A stretch of DNA of 64,000 nt from Psychrobium sp051201665 (lineage in GTDB: Bacteria > Pseudomonadota > Gammaproteobacteria > Enterobacterales > Psychrobiaceae). Position 1 is the first letter of the stretch. Each line of letters begins with the position of its first letter. The stretch is taken from positions 3,720,001-3,784,000 of the forward strand of contig NZ_CP179210.1 of the NCBI RefSeq assembly GCF_051201665.1, written 5' to 3'. The notes beneath the pieces are model-generated. The model did not search any database. It saw only the letters and a program-made list of their open reading frames with translations, and had not been told where the DNA came from. Made by a program: the position numbers and the translations under genes. This document shows, one piece after another, positions 15,891-24,822 of this stretch.

Positions 15891-18320
15891 CTAATTTAAA
15901 CTTGCTTTAATCGTTGCCAATACTGTCGGTCTCAACAAGCTAGTTACCGTCTCTACTAGCTGCATAACTTCTTCATTATTGTGCTCGTCTTGTTCACCAG
16001 TAAAGTAATCTAGCTCTTTTAAGCCGCTGATAAAGGTCGACAATACGTTCTTATCAAAGAACTCTGGCGCATTAATTCCATGGATATTAGACAATCGCTG
16101 TGCCAGTACATGACTATCATGGCTCAATGCTGAGCGCTCAATATTCGGTTTCTTCTGCATGATTTTCAACACGATTGCGTAACGTTGCAACGTCTCCTGA
16201 ATATGCTGCGCCATAATAATCAATTGTGTTTTGTTTGCCGCTACAATCGCAACCCTATTGTCATCGATAGTAATTAAATTCGAAGCTGCCATTTGTTCTA
16301 AAACATTCTCAATATATTGAGTAAGTTGTTCTTGTTCGAAACCAAGGAATAGTTCGTTTTTAATCAGTGGGTACAGTCCAGAGACTAGGCTGCTAACTTC
16401 TTGCTTAGTCGTCATGTTTTTATAAACTAAACTCGCTGCAATTAACGACGGTAAAGCGAATAGATGCAGGATGTTATTGCGATAGTACGTCATGGTTACC
16501 GCACCCGATGTATTCAAACTAATAACATCGCCAAGCTCATCATTGGTTACCGTAAATTTATCTAATTCAATGGCTTGTTCAAGTAATTCAGCGCCACTTT
16601 CATTTGGTACAGTGACATCTTGGGTGTACGGTACTTTGCGCAATAAATTTAGATAAAGATCTAACTGTGCAATCAAATTATTCTTTGCAATGGCACGACG
16701 TTCGACGCCTAAAACGGCCAATGCTGTTAACGTAATTGAGGTCACCGCTGCACAGTTGTTAATGTTAGTCATCACTTTATTAGCAATATCATTGACTGTT
16801 GGCGTTAACCAAGATGGTTTTTGTAATTCAATCGGATTAATTGACTCGCGCCAGTCAGGTACTGTTTCATCAAGGTGTTTATTAAGAGAAATAGGCTCAC
16901 CAAAATTAACGTAAGCTCGGCCAAAGTTCTTGAGTTTGCGCAGCGTTTTAAAAACTTGCCCCATTGATTCTTTTTCTTTTGACTTACCTTTTAACTCACC
17001 GTGATAAGTACTTACCTCCATCACGTGATCGTAACCTAAATAGACCGGAACCATGGTGATTGGTCTGTCTAAACCACGCAGTAGGCCTTGGACTGTCATC
17101 GCCACCATACCCGTTTTTGGATTAAGTAGACGACCAGTTCGAGAACGCCCGCCCTCGGTAAAATATTTAACTGAATAACCGTTATTGAATAGTTGATGCA
17201 AATATTCTCTAAAGACAGCTGCGTAAAGCTTGTTGCCTTTAAACGTTCGGCGCATAAAGAAAGCGCCGCCACGGCGAAAAATAGGGCCAGCAGGCCAAAA
17301 ACTTAAGTTAATTCCTGCCGCAATGTGTGGCGGCGCCATTCCTTGACGATAAATAACATAACTCAGTAACAAGTAATCCATATGACTACGATGACAAGGC
17401 ACGTAAATGATTTCTTCGCCGTCTTGAGAGAGTTGTCTAACGCGCTCTGCGTTAGCAATATTAATGCCTTTGTACAGCTTATTCCAAAGCCAGGACAAAA
17501 CTCGATCGCCAATTCTAAGTAAACGTTCGGAGTAATTAGCGGCAATTTCATCGACCATTTTCGATACTTCGTCATGTATTTGCTCAGTGGTTAACTTTTT
17601 CTGTGCTCCGTATTCTTCCATGGCAGGCCCAAGTGCCGGCGATTTTATAATGCGTTTATCCAGTGAATTTCGGTAGACGAGCTTAGGACCCAGCATCGTT
17701 TGTGCTAACCGATAGAAGTGAAATCGAGCCAATCGAGAAAGCTTATGGGCTATTCGCTCATCGCTACTGCGCCCATCTAACATCTGAGCCATTGAAATAG
17801 GCTGACTAAATCGTACAAAGTTGTCACGCCCTAAAAATAGTACCATCATGAATTTACGCAACCATGAAGCCTGATCATCTTCTAACACAGCCGCCTTTAC
17901 TGAGCTATCTTCCTTACCCGGTTTACGACCCCAAAATAACGCGACTGGCACCAATTGAATATCATGTTGTTTTTCATCACGTAACAAGTGCACTAGTTCA
18001 CTGAATCCAGCAATAGACTTTTCGTCTTGCGGCGCAGCTTTACCGACAAACGGCATGCGGCCGTGAACAGAGAAATAACGAGGAAGTGCTTTTCCGCCAA
18101 TTGATATCGGCGTATTTGGGTTGGGAAGACCTAGTTTTTTAGCAATCCGTTCAAGCGCAATCAAATCAGTAATTGATTCTGTTTTCAAAATATAAACAAC
18201 GGGTTTTTGCGGATCAATACCAAGTTCAGTGCAAGGGTCGCGCGGCACTAATTTACTCTTTACTAATAAGCGCACGGGCCAACGTAAAAGATTTACCCAG
18301 TGAGAAAGAGAGTTAGACAT
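15891..18320 (-). CDS. plsB: Glycerol-3-phosphate 1-O-acyltransferase
   Basis: 809 residues, the usual PlsB size. PlsB transfers an acyl group from acyl-ACP or acyl-CoA to sn-glycerol 3-phosphate at the inner membrane, the first step of phospholipid synthesis. The four acyltransferase blocks are visible: CHRSHMDYLLLSYVIY (HxxxxD), GAFFMRRTFKGNKLY, YFTEGGRSRTGRLL and ITMVPVYLGYD. I chose ATG 18318-18320 because the product then begins MSNSLSHWVNLLRWP in register with E. coli PlsB; an ATG seven codons upstream (18341) is possible and neither has a strong ribosome site. The CsrB-like RNA follows on the same strand. Confidence 0.95.
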   Translation of the reverse strand: MSNSLSHWVNLLRWPVRLLVKSKLVPRDPCTELGIDPQKPVVYILKTESITDLIALERIAKKLGLPNPNTPISIGGKALPRYFSVHGRMPFVGKAAPQDEKSIAGFSELVHLLRDEKQHDIQLVPVALFWGRKPGKEDSSVKAAVLEDDQASWLRKFMMVLFLGRDNFVRFSQPISMAQMLDGRSSDERIAHKLSRLARFHFYRLAQTMLGPKLVYRNSLDKRIIKSPALGPAMEEYGAQKKLTTEQIHDEVSKMVDEIAANYSERLLRIGDRVLSWLWNKLYKGINIANAERVRQLSQDGEEIIYVPCHRSHMDYLLLSYVIYRQGMAPPHIAAGINLSFWPAGPIFRRGGAFFMRRTFKGNKLYAAVFREYLHQLFNNGYSVKYFTEGGRSRTGRLLNPKTGMVAMTVQGLLRGLDRPITMVPVYLGYDHVMEVSTYHGELKGKSKEKESMGQVFKTLRKLKNFGRAYVNFGEPISLNKHLDETVPDWRESINPIELQKPSWLTPTVNDIANKVMTNINNCAAVTSITLTALAVLGVERRAIAKNNLIAQLDLYLNLLRKVPYTQDVTVPNESGAELLEQAIELDKFTVTNDELGDVISLNTSGAVTMTYYRNNILHLFALPSLIAASLVYKNMTTKQEVSSLVSGLYPLIKNELFLGFEQEQLTQYIENVLEQMAASNLITIDDNRVAIVAANKTQLIIMAQHIQETLQRYAIVLKIMQKKPNIERSALSHDSHVLAQRLSNIHGINAPEFFDKNVLSTFISGLKELDYFTGEQDEHNNEEVMQLVETVTSLLRPTVLATIKASLN

Positions 18321-18538
18321 GAAAATTACCAAAACAGCCATAAATTGTCGGTAATTATAGCGAACTTACAAATAATGCCCTAGAAATAATAGGTATAAAA
18401 ATGGGAAATAAATGTAAGAAAAGATAAAGTGACCTATAGTTACTGGCTACCCTATCGCCATTAAATATTTAATTTTGAAGAAAGTCGTTACTAAATAGTA
18501 ACTATTATTATCTTACATTTTGTAAACAATTAATTTAA

Positions 18539-18870
18539 GATGTAGCGCCCTTTCCTAAGTCAGTTAAGCGCGGCAATCCGCAAAAATATTTTGAGGTCAT
18601 TGTCATTCTTGATCAACAACAGCCAGATCTGTTTATGCCCGGACGTAAGCTAGACGCAAAAATCACCGTTGCTTCCATTGAGGATAAAGTGCTAGTACCG
18701 CTGTAAAGTGTTTTCACTAAAGACCAACAAACCATTGTCTATATTTATGAGAATGGCGATTTTATCGAAACCCCTGTCACCTTAGGCCAGAGTAGCCTTA
18801 GCCATGTAGAAATAACTGACGCCCTGTCATCTGGCCAAAAAATTTCATTGACGAACAAGGAACATAGCTA
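18539..18870 (+). pseudogene. Remnant of a MacA/HlyD-type periplasmic adaptor
   Basis: Only the C-terminal part of an efflux adaptor remains: VAPFPKSVKRGNPQKYFEV, LFMPGRKLDAKITVASIEDK and VLVPL, then a stop codon in frame at 18704-18706 where relatives continue with a residue such as Q before SVF. The frame goes on through TIVYIYENGDFIETPVTLGQ to a stop just before the macB-like start. The N-terminal half (signal, coiled coil, lipoyl domain) is missing, and a stop precedes 18539. It would have formed a tripartite exporter with the permease gene that follows. Confidence 0.8.
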
Positions 18871-19509
18871 ATGAAATATTTATCGTTATTTCTAGATACT
18901 TTAACGGAACTAGCTCATCACAAACTCCGTACATTATTAACATTACTGGGTATGATTTTCGGCGTAGGTGCGGTAATCGCTATGCTTAATATCGGTGAAG
19001 GCGCCGAGCGAGAAGCACTAAAAATGATTAATACAATGGGCCTTCATAATCTTATTGTTGAAAGCAAAGACTTTGAAGAAAAAGAACTTAAAGAACAGCG
19101 TAAACACTCACAGGTTTATCGATCCGAGATGGTGAAATCAGCGTTGCTTCTTTGCCATTCATTACGCAGTTTAGTGCTCAAAAAACATTAGATACTTACA
19201 GTATTTTTAGTGCCAAAGGCAAAAGTAATGGTGAAGCGACTGGCGTTAGTCCAAGCTTTTTCGAATTATCAAAATTTCAATTAGCAAGTGGTCGCCTGTT
19301 AACTAAAGAAGATGATTTAGGCTTTTCGCAAGTTGCGTTGTTAGGCTCAACAACCGCTAAACAGTTATTTCCGTTAGGTGATGCGTTAGGCAAACATATC
19401 AAAATCAATCATCTATGGTTTTAAGTGGTTGGCGTATTAAAGGCACCATTTCTTAAAAAGGAACAGTTTCAAGGCATTAAACTTGGTGGCGATCAAAACC
19501 AGGTATTTA

Positions 19510-19667
19510 TACCAAGTTGACATAGTTATTGCCCACTTTTGCTGGTTAAAATAAAATGAATGTTGCGTTGCTTTCAATCCCAATAGCCAGCTATTGCTCA
19601 ATCAAGCGCCTTGCCTTCATTTGTTTTTCCTTCGCAAAACAAGATCACAAACTTAATCAAATTGGTA
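19510..19667 (-). mobile_element. MITE family B, copy 1 (in the macB-like pseudogene)
   Basis: 158 bp with ends TACCAAGTTGAC... and ...AATTGGTA, flanked by TTA on both sides (19507-19509, 19668-19670). It is nearly identical to the copy at 49311-49468 in reverse orientation. The centre holds the palindrome AATAGCCAGCTATT. It is related to family A but differs in the outer part (GTTATTGCCCACTTTTGCTG). Confidence 0.88.
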
Positions 19668-20170
19668 TTATTCCGCTAAAAACGGCATTACATAAGTTTC
19701 CTAGCAAGGAGCTAGTCAGTGAAGTCACCAGTCTTAAATTGAAAGTGAGCGAAGATGTCGACCCTGTTGCGGCAGCGCAAGCGGTTAGTCATCTCATGCA
19801 ACGCCGCCACAATGACGTTGACGACTATAAACTTATTGTACCAGCCGCTTTGCTTGCTCAGCAAAAACAAACGCAACAGATATTCAACATAGTCATGTCG
19901 TGTGTTGCCGGTATTTCACTGCTTGTTGGCGGTATTGGCATCATGAATATCATGTTAGCGACGGTATTAGAACGCACCAAAGAAATTGGCTTACTGCGCG
20001 CAGTTGGTGCGACTCAAAAAGATATTCAAACACAGTTTATCGCTGAGAGTTTTACGATTTCAATTCTTGGCGGCATCTTGGGGGTGGTGTTTGGCATCAT
20101 GCTGTCAGAGCTGATCTCTATTTACTCAGAATGGGCTGTGTCATGGTCGATTAGCGCTATTGTTTTATCA

Positions 20171-20327
20171 TACCAATTGCATTAAGTAAGTGATCTTGTT
20201 GTGCGTAGAGAAAATCAGCTAAAACAAGGCGCTCGATTGACTAATAGCTGGCCATTAGGATTGAGAGCAACGCCATTTTAGTTAATTTTAACAAGTACAA
20301 GTGGGCAAATATTTAATGCAATTGGTA
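20171..20327 (+). mobile_element. MITE family A, copy 1 (in the macB-like pseudogene)
   Basis: 157 bp, termini TACCAATTGCATTAA and its reverse complement, flanked by TCA on both sides (20168-20170, 20328-20330). The inside is an imperfect palindrome centred on CTAATAGCTGGCCATTAG. Removal with one TCA restores the macB-like reading frame. Confidence 0.92.
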
Positions 20328-20435
20328 TCATTTAGCATCTGTGCCCTTGTTGGGCTTACATTTGGCGTTTATCCTGCGATAAAAGCGTCTAAGCTTGACC
20401 CCATAGACGCGCTGCAAAGCGACTAGCATCACCAA

Positions 20436-20483
20436 TAAAAAAGACCGAGATTGTAGCGACTACAATCTCGGTCTCTTCTTTTT
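20436..20483. terminator. Bidirectional terminator
   Basis: A perfect 14 bp stem (GACCGAGATTGTAG, 20443-20456) with loop CGA, an A-run before it and a T-rich run after it. It lies between the macB-like remnant and the convergent Fur-box gene and can serve both. Confidence 0.9.
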
Positions 20484-20491
20484 AATAACAA

Positions 20492-20977
20492 CTATTTAAC
20501 CGCTTGTTTAACAGCGCCTAAATGCGCAATCACTTCATATAACTCTGCCGCCATACTCTCGCGATTAGCTTTGGTATCTTTTAACTTATTTGCCATAACA
20601 ACTACAGTTGCCGGGTGCACTAATAAGTCTTTTGCGTGATAACAACTACCATCAGCCACTTTTGGCAACTTACCATCGTGATGGTAATCAGCTTCAATCT
20701 CTTCAAGTGATATTTTCTGCATGGTATCAGCCGCTTTCATCACAGCATCAACATACTCTTTACACACTGGATTCTTTAGACTAAATGCTGGTAAAAATTG
20801 CTTAGCAATATCGACTAACTTACTTGATGCTACGCCTACTTCTTGGTACGACGCCGTATTGATTTGTTGCGTCGTTAGTTGAGCTAATTTGCCATAGTTG
20901 TCTAATAAGTCACTGCTACTTGCAGCCGCACTCGCGGTTAAACAACTTAGCGACAGTGCGATTAAAACATTTTTCAT
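20492..20977 (-). CDS. Secreted protein of unknown function, probably iron-regulated
   Basis: 161 residues with a clear signal peptide (MKNVLIALSLSCLTASAAASS). The mature part is predicted helical. It has two cysteines, in NPVCKEYVDAV and GSCYHAKDLLVHP, which could form a disulfide. HHDG and CYHAKDLLVHP are histidine-rich, so metal or haem binding is conceivable but unproven. I do not recognise the family. A Fur-box-like sequence (21008-21023) lies 31 bp upstream of the start, so the gene is probably induced by iron limitation. It is downstream of, and on the same strand as, the desulfurase fusion gene, with 79 bp between them. Confidence 0.75.
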   Translation of the reverse strand: MKNVLIALSLSCLTASAAASSSDLLDNYGKLAQLTTQQINTASYQEVGVASSKLVDIAKQFLPAFSLKNPVCKEYVDAVMKAADTMQKISLEEIEADYHHDGKLPKVADGSCYHAKDLLVHPATVVVMANKLKDTKANRESMAAELYEVIAHLGAVKQAVK

Positions 20978-21007
20978 TTGAGGGTTCCGGTGTGTAAAAA
21001 CACCTCA

Positions 21008-21023
21008 AATGATAATGATTATC
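21008..21023 (-). promoter_or_regulatory. Fur box
   Basis: Read on the minus strand, 21011-21023 is GATAATCATTATC, identical to the last 13 bases of the 19 bp Fur consensus, and T-rich sequence follows. It lies in the 79 bp between the fusion gene stop and the start of the secreted protein gene, 31 bp upstream of that start. Confidence 0.8.
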
Positions 21024-21056
21024 AAAAACAACTTCAACTACTATTTTAATTATTTC

Positions 21057-23324
21057 CTAGCACAGCGCATAGCCGCCTTTTAAATGTCCGACATTTTCGA
21101 AACCTAAACGGATCAGTGCTTGCCCCGCAACATGAGAACGACTACCGCTACGACAAAGTAGAACAATTTCGGCGTTTTTATCATGCTTGTTTTCATTAAT
21201 AAATTGCACAAATCGTGTCAATGGAACGTTTTCATCAAAAGATTGATCGTGTTGCAGCGCATATTCATGAGGCTCTCTAATATCAATAAGTTTAATTGAT
21301 TTATCAGTTCCATTAAGCGCATTGGCTAATGTATCACTGTCATATTCATTCATGCGTTGTTGCTGACATTCTCCAACAAAGGCACCACAGATTATTTCAC
21401 TACCGCTCTCATCCACAATGTGCTGATCTAAAAGATCTTTTTGAGTAACAAACTGCGATTTATTGATTACGCCTGTTAGGGTTTGCTGTAAGAGATTATT
21501 ACGCGCTATTTCTGCATCAATAGAACTCGTAAATTCATTATTATAATCATGACTTGGACATAATAGCGCGTCACGCGAAACAACATTATCGATTAAACGT
21601 AAGCTCGAAAACATATCGGCAGTATTTGAACAATCGAAATTAGTGCGACCTAAACTTCCCATCAGAATCGTATCGCCACAAAATAGATATTGCACGTCGA
21701 GTTGTGAAGTAACAGGTTCACATAAGGCCATACTGATACTGTCACTGGTGTGTCCCGGCGTTTTAATTTGCACTAGCCATTTTTTTCCTACTGGGATGTA
21801 TGCAAATTTATCATCACCCAATTCAAACGTTTCAGCGTTGTCAGGCCAGCCAAGATGATCGCTCGATTGAGCGGCAAGATACTTATCAGCAATCACATTT
21901 CTGCTTGATTCGTGATCAGCATGACCATGAGTATCAATCACACCAACAAGATTGAGCTGCTGACACTCAATCAAGGTATTAATGCGCTCACTAACTTGCG
22001 CTAAAGGATCGATAACAATGGCAGACTTATCGTCGGCATCAACATACAACCAAGTGCAGCTCCCACCCACTTTAAATTGAATTAAACCAGCCAGCGGCGC
22101 TTTATCATCAATATGATGTTGCGACATTAAACAACTATGGCCTAATGCCATTGCAGATTGCTCGATACGTTGACAGGCGCGATTGACTTCCTCTTGCGTC
22201 ATTGCGGGACCAAACGACATTCGAATAGCTGCTTCACTTTGCCAAGCTGGAATGCCCATCGCATCTAATACAAAGCTACGTGTTACTTTCGAACTACAGG
22301 CAGAGCCAGAACTAACGCGAATACCAGCAGCATCAAACAAGTCCATAATCTCTTTCGAGCTAAAACCTTCGATGGCAAAGTTTAATGTTGTAGGTACGCT
22401 ATTCTCAAATTCGTGATTGAATATTACTTTGCCGAACGCTTTCTCTAACGATTGACGCATTTGTAATCGAAATTCATGCAATAGAGCTATTGGTGTGAAT
22501 TTAAAATCAGATTCATCAAGCATGATGGCAAATATTTCATTAAGCGCCGCCATGCCCGGTAAGTTTTCAGTGCCTGAACGTAAACCGCCCTCTTGACCGC
22601 CACCAGCAATAAAAGGTGTAAATGGCGCATTTTTTCGAATATAAACGAAACCAATTCCCTTAGGCGCATATAATTTATGACCACTAAACGGGGCATAATC
22701 AATCGTAGTATCAGCTAAGTTTAATCCAGTTTTGCCTAATGCTTGAACACAATCAACCATCCAATAAACATGTGGGTTATTCGCTCTAATAACCTGCTCT
22801 AATGCCGTAAGATCTTGATAGACACCGGTTTCATTATTTACCGCCATCGTACAAATCATTAACGCATTGCTAAGATGTTGCGCGATGAACTTAGTATCTA
22901 ACGTTCCTTGATTATCAACAGGAATAGCGACAATCTCAGCATGAATACCTAAAATGGCATTCCAATGTTTTAACGACTCTGGCACTGCCTTATGCTCAGT
23001 GGCACCATAAAGTAAACAATACTTTTTATTCGGATCCATGTTCTGCTTAGCTGCCGATAGCGCAGATATAATACCTGTTTGAATGCCTTCAGTTGCACCA
23101 CTTGTAAAGATAACCTCACCTTCACCCGAGCCTAAAATCCGCTGCGCTCGCTCACGAGTTTGTGTCATGATTTGTTTTGCACGTAATCCGGTAACGTGAC
23201 TACTACTTGGGTTACCAAAACCAGTTTTCATGGCGGCAAGTGCGGCATCTGCAGCCTGTGGTAACACAGGGGTTGTCGCATTGGCATCTAAATAAATTTG
23301 GCTAAGTGATTGTTGTAATGACAT
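21057..23324 (-). CDS. Three-domain fusion: cysteine desulfurase, persulfide dioxygenase-like MBL domain, rhodanese
   Basis: 755 residues. Residues 1-395 form an IscS/NifS-type PLP enzyme: IYLDANATTP at the start, FTSGATEG, the PLP-lysine motif in FSGHKLYAPKGIG, GGGQEGGLRSGTEN and the catalytic-cysteine loop VSSGSACSSK. Residues 400-640 are a metallo-beta-lactamase fold of the ETHE1/glyoxalase II type: DTHGHADHE (HxHxDH), TPGHTSDS, FCGDTILMGSLGR and PSHDYN supply the metal ligands. Residues 655-755 are a rhodanese domain with KLIDIREPHEYA and active-site loop LLCRSGSRSH. All three active sites look complete. Inference: sulfur released from cysteine is handled as persulfide within one chain, by oxidation or by transfer to an acceptor. 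No isc or suf genes are adjacent. Confidence 0.9.
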   Translation of the reverse strand: MSLQQSLSQIYLDANATTPVLPQAADAALAAMKTGFGNPSSSHVTGLRAKQIMTQTRERAQRILGSGEGEVIFTSGATEGIQTGIISALSAAKQNMDPNKKYCLLYGATEHKAVPESLKHWNAILGIHAEIVAIPVDNQGTLDTKFIAQHLSNALMICTMAVNNETGVYQDLTALEQVIRANNPHVYWMVDCVQALGKTGLNLADTTIDYAPFSGHKLYAPKGIGFVYIRKNAPFTPFIAGGGQEGGLRSGTENLPGMAALNEIFAIMLDESDFKFTPIALLHEFRLQMRQSLEKAFGKVIFNHEFENSVPTTLNFAIEGFSSKEIMDLFDAAGIRVSSGSACSSKVTRSFVLDAMGIPAWQSEAAIRMSFGPAMTQEEVNRACQRIEQSAMALGHSCLMSQHHIDDKAPLAGLIQFKVGGSCTWLYVDADDKSAIVIDPLAQVSERINTLIECQQLNLVGVIDTHGHADHESSRNVIADKYLAAQSSDHLGWPDNAETFELGDDKFAYIPVGKKWLVQIKTPGHTSDSISMALCEPVTSQLDVQYLFCGDTILMGSLGRTNFDCSNTADMFSSLRLIDNVVSRDALLCPSHDYNNEFTSSIDAEIARNNLLQQTLTGVINKSQFVTQKDLLDQHIVDESGSEIICGAFVGECQQQRMNEYDSDTLANALNGTDKSIKLIDIREPHEYALQHDQSFDENVPLTRFVQFINENKHDKNAEIVLLCRSGSRSHVAGQALIRLGFENVGHLKGGYALC

Positions 23325-23613
23325 TAAGTGATTCTCTACTTGCTGAAGGAACTCATATAACTAAAAGTAATATCTAATTTCTGATTGGTATATTAACAAC
23401 AATCGCCTATTATTCAACCCTTAAATAGTTAAGGGATTAGCGCACAAACAAGTGGTCAGAAAGACAACAAATTCGTACTATTGAGCAATATAACAGTTTT
23501 TAAAAAGACCTACCTTTATTAACTGTTGATTTATAATAATATTATTTTTGGCATTACACTTGCTCTATATCCGACGTATAAAATATTAATCCAATTCAAC
23601 AAGGAATAAAAAG

Positions 23614-24255
23614 ATGACAGTTGCCGCTAAAGATCGCCCACTAGATGCAGTGCGCGAAGAAGTTATTGATCAACTTATTATGAATTACAGTCACGGAGAG
23701 CTTTCACTTGAAGCATTTGAGAGCCGTTTAGATATCGCGATGGAAAGTAATGATCAAGAAATCATCAGTGAATTAGCCAGAGATTTGCCTTTAAGCATTG
23801 ATGAAAGTTATCAACAAAAGAAAAATAATGCGTTGGGTACTCATCAACACCACGGTGATGCTAAAGAGCTCGATAAACTCATCAACGTGCTAAGTTCAAG
23901 TAAGCGAGACGGACAATGGAATGTACCACAGCATATTGTCCTCACCAATGTATTGGGCAGTGATGTGCTCGATTTCACACAAGCGAGGTTCACATCGTCA
24001 CACGTTAAAATCACTATTTTATCTGTACTTGGTAGCGTAAACATAAATGTGCCAGAAGACGTAAACATTCATACTAATGTTAACTGTATAGCCAGCAGCA
24101 TTGCCAAAAATACCCACGTAGAGTTTGATGCTAGCGCGCCAACAATCAGTATTGAAGGCAAATTCATACTCAGTAGTTTAAATATAAAAGTAAAGCGGAC
24201 AGTTCGCGATCGATTACTGCGTTTTGCCGACAGTATGAAAGCCTTTTTTAATTAA
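23614..24255 (+). CDS. DUF1707 and LiaF-like C-terminal domain protein
   Basis: 213 residues. The N-terminus has the DUF1707/SHOCT-like pattern (REEVIDQLIMNYSHGELSLEAFESRLDIAME, ending ELARDLPL). After a linker the C-terminal half repeats beta-strand motifs (VLTNVLGSDVLDFTQARF, ILSVLGSVNINVPEDVNIHTNV), the shape of the cell-wall-stress LiaF/VraT C-terminal domain. No membrane segment or signal is visible, so it is probably cytoplasmic or membrane-associated. Proteins of this type are linked to envelope stress responses, but no function is known for this version. RBS AAGGA precedes the ATG. It is divergent from the desulfurase fusion with 289 bp between. Confidence 0.8.
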   Translation: MTVAAKDRPLDAVREEVIDQLIMNYSHGELSLEAFESRLDIAMESNDQEIISELARDLPLSIDESYQQKKNNALGTHQHHGDAKELDKLINVLSSSKRDGQWNVPQHIVLTNVLGSDVLDFTQARFTSSHVKITILSVLGSVNINVPEDVNIHTNVNCIASSIAKNTHVEFDASAPTISIEGKFILSSLNIKVKRTVRDRLLRFADSMKAFFN

Positions 24256-24285
24256 CAGCATTGTTAGAGTTGAACGGCTTCAAAA

Positions 24286-24487
24286 TCAAATAAACATTGA
24301 GGCCTTATTTCCTAAAAATGCAGTCGCATCACTAGCGGTTAACGGCTTACTGTAAAGATAGCCCTGTGCCAGCTTACAATGATTACCTAATAAAATAGAA
24401 ACTTCAAATCTAGGAATCGAATGGAACAACGCAGAATCAAGGTGTTCATTAGTGAACATATCTAAGCCAAGGTTATGAGCCAGTAAC
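24286..24487 (-). pseudogene. C-terminal remnant of an EAL-domain protein
   Basis: On the minus strand one frame reads LAHNLGLDMFTNEHLDSALF, SIPRFEVSILLGNHCKLAQG, YLYSKPLTASDATAFLGNK, then a stop. LAHNLGL and CKLAQGYLYSKPL are the last two conserved blocks of EAL c-di-GMP phosphodiesterases, but the blocks between them have been lost or diverged and everything upstream is missing (in-frame stop just before). A MITE lies 85 bp upstream of the remnant. The gap 24256-24822 holds only this remnant, the MITE and the pmbA terminator. Confidence 0.75.
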
Positions 24488-24572
24488 CTTAATTATTGGT
24501 TTAAATTTGACATTTTGCTGCACTTTAGTACTACCAAGCGGTGATATATTCCCAAGCTGTTGTTTTCTATAA

Positions 24573-24729
24573 TACCAATTGCATTAAGTAAGTGATCTTG
24601 TTGTGCGTAGAGAAAATCAGCTAAAACAAGGCGCTCGATTGACTAATAGCTGGCTATTAGGATTGAGAGCAACGCCATTTTAGTTAATTTTAACAAGTAC
24701 AAGTGGGCAAATATTTAATGCAATTGGTA
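24573..24729 (+). mobile_element. MITE family A, copy 2
   Basis: 157 bp, same termini and orientation as copy 1 and nearly identical throughout (one central base differs, GCTGGCTATT rather than GCTGGCCATT). It is flanked by TAA on both sides. It lies in the gap between the LiaF-like gene and pmbA, upstream of the EAL remnant. Confidence 0.93.
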
Positions 24730-24775
24730 TAACACTAAAGTCGTAAAAAATAAATCGATATCATGATTGTAGATC

Positions 24776-24806
24776 AAAAAAAAGCGCACCAAATAGCACG
24801 CTTTTT
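24776..24806 (-). terminator. Terminator of pmbA
   Basis: AAAAAGCG pairs with CGCTTTTT across a 12-base loop that can extend the stem. On the minus strand it is followed by a T-run. It is 17 bp past the pmbA stop codon. Confidence 0.75.
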
Positions 24807-24822
24807 GTTGAATAATAAAAAA

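Larger units (their letters stand above)
18871..20426 (+). pseudogene. MacB-type ABC permease, broken by two MITE insertions and point damage
   Basis: The N-terminus (LAHHKLRTLLTLLGMIFGVGAVIAMLNIGEGA), the periplasmic part (SPSFFELSKFQLASGR) and the FtsX-like C-terminal domain (GIGIMNIMLATVLERTKEIGLLRAVGA, and FGVYPAIKASKLDPIDAL) are all recognisable. Damage includes a frameshift near 19130, a stop at 19422-19424 (HLWF then stop, with VVGVLKAPF continuing), and MITE insertions at 19510-19667 and 20171-20327. Removing each MITE with one 3 bp duplication restores frame (NQVFIPLKTA; IVLSFSICALVG). The protein has no ATPase domain, as in stand-alone MacB-like permeases; no ATPase gene is nearby. 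Confidence 0.88.
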
